A DNA stretch of 64,000 nt, taken from Sweltsa coloradensis (lineage: Eukaryota > Arthropoda > Insecta > Plecoptera > Chloroperlidae). A program made the position numbers and the translations under genes. Within the stretch, counting starts at the first letter, position 1; the number at the start of each line of letters is the position of its first letter. This document shows positions 34,476 to 47,792 of the stretch, piece after piece. The notes beneath the pieces are model-generated. The model was not told where the DNA came from and ran no database searches. It saw only the letters and a program-made list of their open reading frames with translations. Location: assembly GCA_024449915.1 (NCBI GenBank), contig JAMZAV010001466.1, positions 1 through 64,000 on the forward strand, read 5' to 3'.

Positions 34476-36479
34476 ATCAATAAATGTACCGGGCCGCTGT
34501 CCTGTCAGCGACGCACTCCTTTGTCATAATTAATGTAAACACTGACGTGGCCACTACCCAGACACGCCGCCGCCGACAAGAGTGGTAGCTTGCTCGTTTC
34601 TCTCTCACACACAAGGCGTGTGTCGGAAGTAGGGATGTGGGTTAGAAAGTTTCCGCTGGAAAATGGAAAAATTCCTTGGAAAATTTCTGACCTATTTTTC
34701 CGGAAAATTTCCATCTTCTGAAATATTAACTTATTCATGTTTTTTTAATTAATATTTGTCAAAAACAAGTAACAACTAAGGCATATAGCCTATGTGTTCT
34801 GAGATAATAAAATTGTACTGATTGACTGGTTATGGTGTCCCAAATCCCAATTCGAAAATGTAAACACAAAAGGAAGTAGTTGTAGATAAAGTTTAACGTA
34901 GGTTGACTAGCCTAACCCTACATTCAACCTACTAGGCTTAGCCTACACAATAAGACCTGGGCCTACACATCAACAAGATTTAGGTTAGCTCTAAACATCC
35001 TAACCCACCCTAGGTGTAGGGCTATTATTAATTGTGAGAGGCATATGTCTAGGATGATAAGTATTTTGGATTGGTTGAGCGTAAAAGAAAGTATATTTTG
35101 TTGTTGGTAGGGCCTAATTAGTTTTCATTTATAAAATTAAAAATAGCCTAATATGATGCCGAATTATCTTGTCAAAAAAATGACTGATAGTGAATGTGAG
35201 CATAGAGATTAATACCTTTCAGGTAATAATCTCTATATGATGTGAGTAAGGTGCACAATTTTAAAATTCAAGGGAAGCTGTTGGTGGAAACTCCTTTAAT
35301 AGGACGTGGTGTAGGCCTAGATAAAAAAGTGACAAAAGTCTATTTTGATATCTGGTGTTAAGCAATTTGATAAGTTGCCGATTGAGATAAGAAATGTAGA
35401 AAGCTAAAAAATCTAAATGTATATATGCCTATATAATATAGGCCCTAATTGGTAAAGCAATGGGTTTTGTAAGTAGGCCTAGTGGTAGTACGGTACCGGT
35501 AGTGTATGTTTTGAGCTTTTATATTTTATTTTAATTTCTATTAATTTGCATAGGCCTACTCATAGATACTAGTATAGCCCTACCTCCCATAGAATAGTAT
35601 GGCCTACTGTTTGTATGTAGATGTAGGCCTAATACTAATGTCATTTGTTATTTATATGTGTTTGTTTTGTACTTATTGTTGTGAAATATGTGCATGTAAT
35701 GATTTTAATTAAATAAAATGTAACTAACAAACAACGATCTAACAAAACACACTTTTAATGACAAAACAAAAAATATTGCCTACACAACTCATGCTAGTCC
35801 ACATAAATGGTAGTAAAAATAATTTTCTTCCAACAGAGTTACTAGGCTATACCATGGCTATACCATGCTACAGAGGGTCCTCCATTTTTACTTATTTTAT
35901 TTTATTTATTATTCAATTAGTATTAGTAGTTTTAGGGCGCTTCAACGGCAAAGATTATTTGCGCCTTTTTCAATGATTATGACAGTACCTATGAACAATC
36001 ATTAGGAATGTCACAACGAGCATAGGCCTAGCCCTTAAACACAGAATTGTGTGTGATATCCCTAAATAGTAAATATAATAAAATTGATATTAAAGTAGGT
36101 AATTAAAATTAACATTTATGTAGGTAGCAAGTTTAAACAAAAATAGATAATCAAAAACTATATAAAAACTTAACGATTAAACACAATAGTAGGCCACAAT
36201 AGACCCACAATACAAACAACCAAACAAGTAGGGCCTAACATTATAATAGGCCTAAATATAACATTAGGCCTATGTACATCATTAAAGTTCACCATTATAA
36301 AAACATAGGGCTACAGCATTTGAATTGAAAAGAATAATGATACAATATTATTGTGTGAGTCTCCTAGCTGTAGTGTCCTCCAATTTTATTTTATTCCAAT
36401 GAATTATATAGGTATATACTCTTATATAGGCCAACCTGTCACAGGTACGTAGCGGTCTGTACTTCTTTGGTGCGCCCAA

Positions 36480-36774
36480 ATGCCCGCGCCATGCAGCGAG
36501 ATAATCGACGACATAGAAGACTTAATATCGGCGCAAGACATAACACCAAAGGAACGTTACAGTAACAAGAAGTCTGTTACTGTACGCGTCAAAAGACGGC
36601 GTGACATTCAGGTCGTAAAAGATGACGAAACCGATGTACCTGGGTACGCAGCTCCAGCGAGCATCATTCCCGGGACCCAGACGATCTATTTGAAAACGTG
36701 GGGCTGCACACACAACAACTCAGACAGTGAATACATGGCTGGACAGTTGTCTGCGTATGGATACACACTGACAA
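36480..36774 (+). CDS. CDKAL1: CDKAL1 exon 1
   Basis: ATG in context CAAATGC, donor GTACGT. Encodes the variable N terminus with [11 protein letters not shown], a basic stretch (VRVKRRR), then the first UPF0004 block with Cys76. The last codon is split A|AT. Confidence 0.93.
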
Positions 36775-39700
36775 GTACGTACCACATGCAGCCTACCTAT
36801 ACACGCCACAATACTGTGATAGCATAGGTTGCATTAGCTGGGTGATTGGCAAGCACAACTATGTAGCCTACCCTAGGTAGTAGCCTAGCTATAGCATACT
36901 ACAACCAAAAGGCTCTTTTAATACTAAGTAATCGTTTGCCTAAATAAGAGATGTTATGCCAATGTTTTGGAGATCTTAAATGAAACATAGCCTACCATAC
37001 GTCATCTTTGCACCCTGCTTACAAGTAGGCCCAAGTATAAAACAAGTTACCGGTGCTTGAGAAGTGTTTGCTTCTCTTCCTGATCGGTGGCTGACTATGG
37101 CTAACAACAACATCCTGCGTTTCAAACACCTTTCTGATGATAGAGCATTGTAGTCCCTACTTACAACACGGGGTGTTTTCCAAAAATTATTTATGGGTGT
37201 ACTGTACACTCTTTCCTGGGTAAAGTAGGCCTACATGATTTTGTACAATGGGGGTCTTGGGGGGGGGGGGGGGGGGTTAAGTTTACTTTTCAAATACTTG
37301 AAGCCACCAGTAACCGACCGATACGAAAGTTAACGGTTTGACCACCTTCTCTGGTAGTAGAAGCTCTATAAAGAGAATATAAGAAATGCGTTTTTTTAAG
37401 CAAATTCTTGTTCGCTCGCCCGACGACTGACGCCACCACAGATGTTTGAAATTTTGGTCAGTCGTCACGGATGCAGAAATAAGGGCTCCAAAGTAACACT
37501 TTTGTAAAATTTAATTTTTAAATTGTACCTAAAAAAATAAATTTGTATTATAAAGGGTAGGCCTAGGCCTATTCGTGAATTTTTTTGAGCCGATTCCCTG
37601 AAAATATTGATAATGTACGACTGGTTGGCTCTATGCATGCTTTATTGACAACTTTTGGTTTCATATAGCCTACATCGGATGCTTTTGGCCGAGCGAATAG
37701 CTATTTGCCAACTGCTCATGTGTTCTATTCCCTCTCAACAAGATGAGAAGACCGAGGCGGACCTCTGGCTGCTGAACAGCTGCACGGTGAAGAACCCCGC
37801 CGAGGATCACTTCCGCAACGAGATCGAGATGGCTCGGAAGCTCGGGAAGGCGGTGGTGGTTGCCGGGTGCGTCCCGCAAGGCGCGCCCAAGTCCGGCTTC
37901 CTGCAGGGGCTCAGCGTTGTCGGTGGCCAGCAGATCGACAGGGTGGTGGAGGTGGTGGAGGAGACGCTCAAAGGTAGGTCATTCCAAGGTCGCTCGCGTG
38001 TCAATATCTTTTCATTCTTGTTTTAAGTGTTTGCTGAATTCTTGTTAATAGTTGCTATGCCCTATTTACACTTGCTCTTTAGACTTGCCGCAATAAATAA
38101 CCAGGCTTCATTTTTATTTTTATTTTTAGATCTTTATGTATCTGTGTTTTAGATTTGTTAGGCCTATTATTTATAACCTGGGTTGCTGTTAACGATTAAA
38201 TTATTTTTTAGCATGCATTACAAATCAAGTGCTGAAATTATCTCAAAATATTTATTTTGTTATGTTTTTTTAAAACAGTATTAACATTTTTGTTTTTGTT
38301 TCATTTTAAAAATGCCCCTTAGATTTGATTGGTTGTCTAGTCGTACAAATAATGAAATAGGACGCCCTTGAAGACGATCGTGGAATCTTCAGATGCGTGC
38401 ACAAACGTAGACATTCGAGCGTACGGCCTTGGAGCCGACAGCTACCTACGTGATGTCTTTCAGTCTGAAGTAAATAGCTGGTCCATGTGGTGTAAGTTAC
38501 TCAGAATTAAGAAGCGGTCCCTTGGTTGGTGTGGTGGGAGAAGTGGCGGGTTGCACGTTTGTACGAGTTTGTACGAGTTAGTTTCACCTCATACCAGTGT
38601 TGTTTGGGTAAACAAAGTGATTCCTTCAATGTTGTAGATTCATAATCATTGTCTGTCGCCACGTTGGGTCGGCCTCTCCATGTTCTTCTCTCCTGCCACC
38701 ACATTCCAGTCTCCTCCTCGCTGTTCCACATCCTTTCTGACACTATTCTGACATCGTTGCTTCTTTGGTCTCCTACCCGGAATTTCCAATTCCGTCATCT
38801 TTCTCGTCAATCTTTCACTTTCCATCATTTTGACATATCCGAACAACAAAAAATATTCAGCATCTGTATCATTTATCATTGTCCAGTATTTATTTAGTGG
38901 TACGTAGTCAGTAATTGTAAATGCACCAGTCTCATTTGTCAGTAGAAGGGGTAACGAGACAGACTTAAGTAATATGCAGTCACAGTGCCTTTCTGATCTC
39001 TCTTCTCTCTTTATTTATTTAACATCTGTTTTGAGGAGGAACCCATTTCTAGGAATGCGTTCCTTTTTAGGAAAGTTTGATGGAAACACGTTCCTTTTCA
39101 GTAGGCCCTTCCATCAGTAGCTTGTGCCTCGTATGGAGGCTCTCTACTTCTACAGGGTAACTTAAACGAATAAAAAAAATTACCATAAAAAATATAGGCC
39201 TATATGACTATTTTGTGCACATTAAACAAATTGTTATTTAAACAAAACATAAACTACATTTATTAGGTCCTATTTTTATCTATTTACAGTAATTTCAAAT
39301 TTTTAATCTTTTTTCCTTCATCTATCTATGAATTATTTCCACCGTCATGTAGCCCTAGGTCTTACGCAAGTCGATTTTGTTTTTGTTTTGTTACTGACTG
39401 CTAGTAATTCTGTACATAGTCAGATAGTCATTATGTAGCCTGCTATTTTTAAATGTTATGGGTACTAACTTATTTTTGACCATAATATGTCTTTGATTTT
39501 ATTACCATCCAGGTCCTCAGTATTCTAAAAAATCAAGCTTCCAAAGACTTTTTCAGGCGCGTTGTTGGATGAGCGTATGTTTTTTTAAACGAAAAAAGTG
39601 TAAAATTGCGATTTCCATTAAAAATTATTTTTCTATTGCGCTCAAATTTTACACAAATATATAAATTCATAAAATTGAGGTTCTGTGAAAATATCATTAC

Positions 39701-42700
39701 AATCGGATAAAGCATGTAGATGTTATAAGTCGAAGAAATTTTTTTTTTTACGAAAAAAGCATAAAATTGCGATTTTCATAAGAAATTATTTTTCGATTCC
39801 GCTCAAATTTCACACCAATATATTAATTCATTTAATTTAGGTTCTGTGAAAAAATCTACAATCGGATAAAGCATGTAAGTATTATAAGTCGAAGAATGTT
39901 TTAAAAATAAAAGAATCGTAAAATTGCGATTTTCATAAGAAATAGTTTTTCGATTGGGCTCAAATTTAACACGAATATTTTATTAATTCATAAAATTAAG
40001 GTTTTGTAAAAAAATCATAACAATCGGATAAAGCATTAGGTATTATAAGTCGAATAAATTTTTTAGAAATTGAAAAAAATCGTAAAATTGCGATTTTAAT
40101 GAGAAATAATTTTTCGATTGCGCTAAAAAACGTGGCAGTTCTAAGTTCAGAGATTTGGAAGGCCTCGATAAAATTTCATCGCAATTGGAGTATCGGTTTA
40201 GCCGAAATCATGTGGACAAAGACACAAAAATACAAAAAAGAAAAAAAACATTCTGGATTTTTTTCTCCAGTGTAGTGAAATGGAATCTTCGCTTCGCTCG
40301 CTACGCTCATCCAATTATAGTAACTAAATAGTAATTAACACAATTTTCCATTTAAAAATAATTAATTATAAGAATTAGGCTTATAGGTCTACATTTTTAG
40401 ATTAGTATATTTAGGATTATATCAACTGTAGCAAAAATGTATATATGGAAACGTGTTAGGTACCCTACTGTGTTTACTAATAGCTTCACATAACAGACAC
40501 ACATAACATAACTTTACCCCACTTTTTGAACTAGAGGCCTATATTTGCGTACATACAATATGTAGTAGACCTTCTTCTGCGCCGATTATTAATCTTATTA
40601 GTAATTTTCATTTCAAATGGCATAGTAGACCAGCATAGTAGTAGACATTCTCGTAGGCTACTACTTAAAACATGTTTGAATGTACGTAAATAATTGTCAA
40701 TTTAATACCTTACGGATTCGCTCTAACTCTCTCGGTTGTCAAGACAAATGCAATTAAAGAAACTTGCACGTGGGAGGGTCCCCGGTGATACTAAATACCA
40801 AACGGTGTCGACCTAACTCTCACGGTAGATGAGATAATTGCAATAAAAGAAACTAGCACCTAGATGGGGCCCCGGTGATTCTTAATACCTAACGGTTTCG
40901 CTCTAACTTTCACGGTTGACGAGAAAAAGTCGATAAAAAGGTCTAGCAATTAATGAAAAAAATTAAACATTGTGTTCCAGGGAGAGGGTCCCCCTATGAT
41001 GCTAAATAAATACGGTTTCGCTCTAACTCTCATAGTTGACGAGAAAAATGCGATAAAAGGTTTGAGCAGTGACTTAAAAAAATTATACATGGTGTTCCAG
41101 GGAAATGATCCCCCAGTGATGCTTAATACCTAACGGTTTCGCTCTTACTCTCACGGTTGACGATCTTAGAGAAATGTTTTATTTGAAAGAAAAGACTTAA
41201 AATGATGTATACTTCGTAGTAAAGTATGGTTCTGAATTTAAAAACAAACTATGCAACGTAATTCCGCTATTTTTTTCCTGAAAAAACGCCGACAGGGCAC
41301 GAACTCAAGCATAGAGAAAAGTTTAAGAATGATGATTCGATCTTGTAAAGTATGTTTCCAAATTTCCAAACAAACCACCCAAATTCCGCAATTTTTTTTC
41401 CCCTCAAAAAAGGTAATAATATTAATAGGAAAAGGGACCTTAGGGTTAAAAAGTTTTTTGCCTAGAAAAGAGCAAAACGTGATTAAATGTGTAAATTGCT
41501 GATTTTTTTTTTGTTTAGCCTTTTACATAATTTTCACTTAATAATGGTAAATTATGCTTTGGAATTTAAAATAATGCTATCCAAATACTGTTTTTAATTT
41601 TAAAAAAAAAAAAAAAAAAATAGGCCTAATTTGTGTTTTTTTATAAAATTTGTGTTTTTTGGTAGGATGGTGGGTAATTATTTAAATTGTGTCAAAAATA
41701 AAAAAATTCCTTAAAAACGGTTAAAATTGATAGTAAATAGAAAAATACAAGGAAAAGTTCCTTTAAATTGGTCAAAATTTATAGAAAATAACAAAAAAGA
41801 TAGAAACTTTACACCTTTTTTTCTCGCCAAAGTTGATTTTAATCAAGTCAGACAGAAAAGTGCATAGCTCACTCAATTTTGAAGTTTTTTGTATAATTCT
41901 TTTTGCAAAATGATCAGCATCCTGTTCTTATTGTAAAAATATCAAAAAACATGTTTTGAAAATGTTAACCATAAGGTCCCTTTTCCTATTCCGCATCACA
42001 TATAAGATCGGATTATCAGAGAATGATGGTCCACACTTCACCTCTATCGAAGGGTATAATAATGTACAGCAGCCGGGTGCGGCAACCAGGTGCAGCAACC
42101 GGGTGCGGCAACCAGGTGCGGCAGCCAGGTGCGGCAACCAGGTGCGGCAACAAGGTGCGGCAACCGGGTGCGGCAGCCAGGTGCGGCAACCCGGTGCGGC
42201 AGCCATGTGCGGCAACCCGGTGCGGCACAACCACATAACCACATAACGACATAACCACTTTACCACATAACAACATAACGACATTAACACATGACCACAA
42301 AACCACATAACGACATATCCACAACCACATAACGACATAACGACGACGACAACCGTGAGAGTTAGAGCGAAACCGTTAGGTATTAAGAATCACCTGGGAC
42401 CCTCACTGGTGCTAGTTTCTTTGATTGCATTTATCTCGACAACCCTGAGAGTTAGAGCGAAACGTTTGGTATTAAGAATCAACGGGGCCCCTTCTAGTTG
42501 CTAGTTTCTTTTATTCCTTTTATCGCGACAACCGTGAGAGTTAGAGCGAAACCGTTATGTATTAAGAATCGCCTGGGACCCTCACAGGTGCTAGTTTCTT
42601 TGATTGCATTTATCTCGACAACCCTGAGAGAGCGAAACCGTTAGGTATTAAAAATCACCTGGAACCCTCACAGGTGCTAGTTTCTTTGATTGCATTTATC

Positions 42701-45700
42701 ACGACAACCGTGAGAGTGATTCTTAAAACTGGCTACTACCTATTGTTTTCATTTCTCTTCTTAATCTTTTCATATGCCATAGTTTGTATTATTCTTTCTT
42801 AGATATGTTTTCTAGTTAAATTAGAAGTTGGTTAATTTATTTCCCATCTATGTTTGTCGTTGTATTTTTGTAGTTCTTTCTAGATATTTATTTATTACCA
42901 ATTTGTCATAGGCCTAGATGCTCATTATACCATCATTTTATCTCTAATTCTGTAGGTGTAAATATTTGTTGACACAGTGTGAATGGACATGTATATTGTT
43001 CTATCTACAATATATGTAATATTATGTTGTAAACCATCAATTGTCGACATATAAAATAAAATAAAAATATACATATAATAGTTGGTTAGATTATACCCTA
43101 CGTAGCTGCTAGCTGCTAACCATAGTTCCACATAGAACATTATTATCAATCAATTATCAGTAACTCTACTCACAGTGTGATCAAGACCACACGTTGGTCG
43201 AAACGTATCGGCAACTTGTCTGTTTATTTATTTGAGTGACCTACCTAACGGTTTTAAGGTAAACTGTCGTCCTTCTGTACCTTTCGCCCACTGAAACATG
43301 TTTATTCATGTTCCCAGTAAGTATTATTAATATCTGTTGAGCATAATATTGTAGTACACCACTTCTCTTGTTTATATCGTTGCATAATCTAATCGCCCTG
43401 ACAAATTCCGCCTCTTACGCCGTACCGGACCTACAGCAATAGAAGGTCATACACGTGCACAGGCTAAGTACTCTATGTTGTGCGTGACGTCCAGACGATG
43501 AGTTGAGCGTCCATCTTTGTGTTCTCAGGCCACACCGTCCGACTCCTCGGCCAGAAGAAGGAGAAGGGGAAGAAGATCGGCGGAGCCAGTTTGTGTCTGC
43601 CCAAGGTCCGGAAGAACCCTCTGATTGAGATCATCGCCATCAACACCGGCTGCTTGAACCAGTGCACGTACTGCAAGACGAAGCACGCTCGCGGGGAGCT
43701 GGGGAGCTATCCACCAGGTAGTCTTATCATACGAGTGTGTTCAGGGCCTATCCTGATGCTATCTTTTCGCCTCAACTGCCGCCGGCTTGTGACGTCACTC
43801 TCATTGTTGATAATTGGATGAGCAAAGTGAAGATTTCAATTTCACTGACCCTCCAAAAAATTAGCTTTTTTTCCTGTTTGTTTGCACTTTATCGGGCAAA
43901 CGGCTTATGCGATCTTGATGAAAATTGGAGGGGACCTTCGAAATCTCTGAACCTAGACCTGCCACGTTTTTGCATACAATCGAAGAAATATTTCTCATGA
44001 ATATCGTAGGCTACTTTTACGATTTTTTTCGATTTTTAGTGCAATATTTTCGTGACATTTGGGCCGATTCTGACCAACCGGGTGGGGCTACAACCTTCAT
44101 ATTTTACATGGACATTAAGGTTATGGTTATGTAGTACCTTTTGAACAAAAAAGTTGAAAAAGTTAGCCAGAATCCATGGAAATAAAGGTTTTAATATAAG
44201 TTTTTTAACTACTGTATAGAAATTTGACAACAATCACCTACAATGCGTACAGAAAGCAAGTCTTCGGACCTCCAGATATTTTACATTCTAATTAGGCCTA
44301 CCATAGCAATTAGACTTATTATAAAAATTATCCTAATTTAACAAAAATGATTTTGCAATGTAGGCCTAACTTGAAGAAGTAAATAGATCCGACACATACT
44401 AAAAACTTAAAAAAAGCTCATCCATCAACGCGACTAAAAAAAGCGTTCACGAAGCGGCCTAGTAATCATAATCATAGTTAATTTCTCTGCTTCAGGCAAA
44501 CACTAGGAGGGTTAAGAGTGAATCCCAACATTAAACTAATCCTAATTTTGTTCTTCCCTCGGCCAGACGAGATCGTGCAGCGAGCGGTGCAGTCCTTCGC
44601 CGAGGGCGTCTGCGAGATCTGGCTGACGAGCGAGGACACTGGGACCTACGGCCGGGACATTGGCTCGAGTCTCCCCGAGCTGCTCAGGCGGCTGGTCCAC
44701 GTCATACCGGCCGACTGCCGGATGAGGGTCGGCATGACCAACCCGCCCTACATCCTAGAACACCTGCAGGTAGGGCCTGGGTTCGAATCCCACTATAAGC
44801 AGAAGATGATTGTCTTCTGACGTGGACCTAATTCCATCATTCCTGAGCTTAGGAATGTGTTTACTAGGGCTGGGCAAAAAAAATATTTCAATACGATATC
44901 GATTGGTGGGAATATTTTCGGTGTCGATATAATTTGGCTTCGTATCAATATATCAAAAGTTACACAAAAGATGCTAAATTTCGTAATTTTGTTGGAGGTA
45001 CCGGGTCATAAAACTTTATTGTGACATCATTCATTATGCATTTTTGGTAATACCATCAAGTCATCAACCCTATTTGGCCACACAAATTATTAAATATAGA
45101 CCCACTCTTTTAGGTAATTACTAATTATATATTTTATTTTTTTTGCCTTTTTTACAAACAATAACATTTTGATATATCGATATCATATTGAACTTTCGTG
45201 TGATATCGATAATTGAATGATATGTCATAGCCCAGCACTTGTGTAAACGGACTTTGGAGCTGTCCTAACAACTGCCGCTGTCCACGGGTGGAATTGTGTC
45301 CAGCTTCTTACACCTGTCATTTCCATTTAAAATACAGTCTGTGGTTGATCATTGTTCGCTCATTGATGGTGTCGGTGTCAACAGAGTTGGCTTGGTCTGC
45401 CTAAAACTAAATTTTATTTATTTAAATTTTGTGTGTATAGAATGAAGTGGAAGATGTGCTTTCAAAAAAGCCAATTACTGCACCTGGCATGAAAAACAGG
45501 CAATGGATGATGAGATATTCTTCAGGCAAATAATTTAGGTAGATCAGGCAATAAGTCCTGTACTGAAGCAATAAAAAGGTACATTATCAACTGTTTTTCA
45601 TTCTTAAAATTACAATCAATGCAGTTTATTGGCAGTTTTAGGGAGGATACAACATTCCTTTTTTTCAGAAGCCTTTTGTGGTAACAGCGTTCTTATTCCT

Positions 45701-47760
45701 TAGATCAGGAACTGTACGTCAAATACTATTCGTGGGACTGTGGAACGAATTTAACGTTCCTTATAATTCCATTCCCTCCACTGAAACCGATTATGTACCT
45801 AAGTGGTAGACCTGTATTTTATGAAATCTTATTTTTTTAAATTAGAAGTGTTAGATGTAGTGGAAGAATTTGCTTTCAAAAGCCAATTAATGTAAACCCG
45901 CCCCCCCAAATGCCAAAACGGAAACCCAATGGATGTGTAGAAACGGCCAATAATTTAGGTTTTATCAGCAGGCTGTTTTTAAACAATAGAATAGGCTACT
46001 ACATTATCAACAGGTTTTCATTCTTAAAAAATTTCAATCAAGCGAGTTTTTGGGAGTCTTAGGAGGAAACGCATTCCTTTTTTTTGGAACTTTTTTGGGA
46101 ACGCGTTTCCTTTTCTTTTAATCAGGGAAAATTTAACGTCAAAAATTACTATTTCGTGGGAACTTGGAACGAATTTAACGTTCCTTTATAAGTCCATTTC
46201 GCCGTCGTAATCCCGTCGAATTCCAGTGCCTGATATCGTAAACTACAGTATAAAAAATATCTTGTGTTTTTGAAAATAGCGCCACCCCCGTCAGGTGGCC
46301 TGGGACCTACTTTGATAAATAAAAGTAGTTTTGATAAATTAACTCCTATCACATTTATTATTATTTAAATCAGTGATGGTGTAAGGAACGTGAAAGGAAT
46401 TAAGTTCCTTTTGACGAACGAGGAACGTCTCAGTTCCTTTTTAGGCAGAAGTTACTTAACTTTTTAAAGTTCCTTTTTAGGCAGAAGTAACTTTCCTTTT
46501 TAAAGTTCCTTTTTTGGGGGAACGTGCCCAAGACTGGTTATTGGGTATGTAAGATTCCAATGGCATTGCCGGCCAATCAAGGGGGGGGGGGGTTGATGTG
46601 GTTATGTAATTCATGTTTTATTGTGTTGTACTGCACCTGGGATAAGGTTGAAAACTACCTACCACCAATATTAAAACCACGTAGAATTATAGTTACTCGT
46701 GATATCTCGAGAAAGGTGCAAAATATGGAAAATTGATTGCAGACAGCTACGTACTGTATGTGTTTTTTTAGAACACTGTAATGCTAGAAAAAATTTCAAA
46801 TATATAATAATTGGTGCAGTTTGTATTTCAAATGCATTTAATTAATTAAATATCAAATAAAAATAAAATACTTAATTATATCGTCACAATACAATATTTT
46901 TTTGGACAGGCTATATAGTCCTTACAAAACACCTAACTGTCTGCAAACAATTTTGCAATATTTTGCAATAGATATCGCTAAAAAAATGTAATTTTTGCGT
47001 GGTTTTAATGTTGGTGGTACTTGGTAGTCACTAGTCTTTACCCTTAAGTCACGCCAACCATCATATTGTTTCTCGCAGGCGATGTCCGAGATTCTTGCCC
47101 ACCCGAGGGTCTACAGCTTCTTGCACGTGCCTGTACAGTCGGGCAGCGACGCTGTTCTCAGCGACATGAAGAGAGAATACTCCCGGGAAGACTTCGAGAG
47201 AGTCGTTGATTACCTCACTGAAAGGTTAGTTCCGTATGTACGGCAAATAATTTACAATGATGTTTTGGTTTTCTCACTAGTTGGCAATTCTAGTTAATTT
47301 CTTTTCCACAAACAAAACTTTTATCATTGTTCATTAGACCGTGTAGCCTATAGGCACCGAGCGTTCGTCCGTGTGGCGCGGCGAGCGGCGAAAAGCTGCA
47401 TTTCTATGGGGCTAGCCATGGGCTAGCTGCCGCAGTTTGCATTGAAACATGTGTTAAAATAATGAACTGTGTCTCGGCTGTTTTTGTTAATTGAGCTTAC
47501 ATCGACCTCTGTGGTCAAAGTTCTGAATCTCTTACTACGCACTACCAACTTGATTTTTGCTAATTACGACTAGAAATATTTTATTTGACAACTTTTTGTC
47601 GACCTGTGCGTGCGCGCGTTCCTCCGTAAGCGTCCATGTTATGTCAGCTCACTGACAGGCTAGAGGCCTAGGGTAGAGAAAGTATTTGGATGAGCGTAGC
47701 GAGCGTAGCGAGCGAAGCGAAGATTCCATTTCACTACACTGGAGAAAAAAATCCGGAATG

Positions 47761-47792
<32 letters not shown>

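Larger units (their letters stand above)
31878..36479. other. NASP-CDKAL1 intergenic region
   Basis: Presumed NASP promoter (31.9-32.3 kb), a block extremely dense in TAGGCCTA (32.4-32.9 kb), the bracketed RT fragment, then AT-rich DNA. The CDKAL1 promoter/5' UTR should lie just before 36480, but no motif stands out. Confidence 0.5.
40704..42716. mobile_element. Foldback-like structure with tandem-repeat arms
   Basis: Left arm 40704-41163 holds five units (spacing about 89, 90, 121, 120 bp) with TAACGGTTTCGCTCTAACT. Right arm 42343-42716 holds four units of about 90 bp of the complementary sequence AGTTAGAGCGAAACCGTTA. The 1.18-kb centre is AT-rich and carries two further tandem arrays at its right side. 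The architecture resembles Drosophila foldback and sea-urchin TU elements; no transposase is seen. Confidence 0.6.

Noticed and set aside
41928..42338. Overlapping open frames of 66-136 codons on both strands
   Set aside because: Translation of a 12-bp tandem repeat in several frames gives PGAA/CRTWLPH-type repeats; no protein family.
40704..42716. Possible CRISPR-like arrays of regular 90-bp repeats
   Set aside because: Repeats are contiguous and diverged, without short identical repeats and unique spacers, and this is animal DNA.
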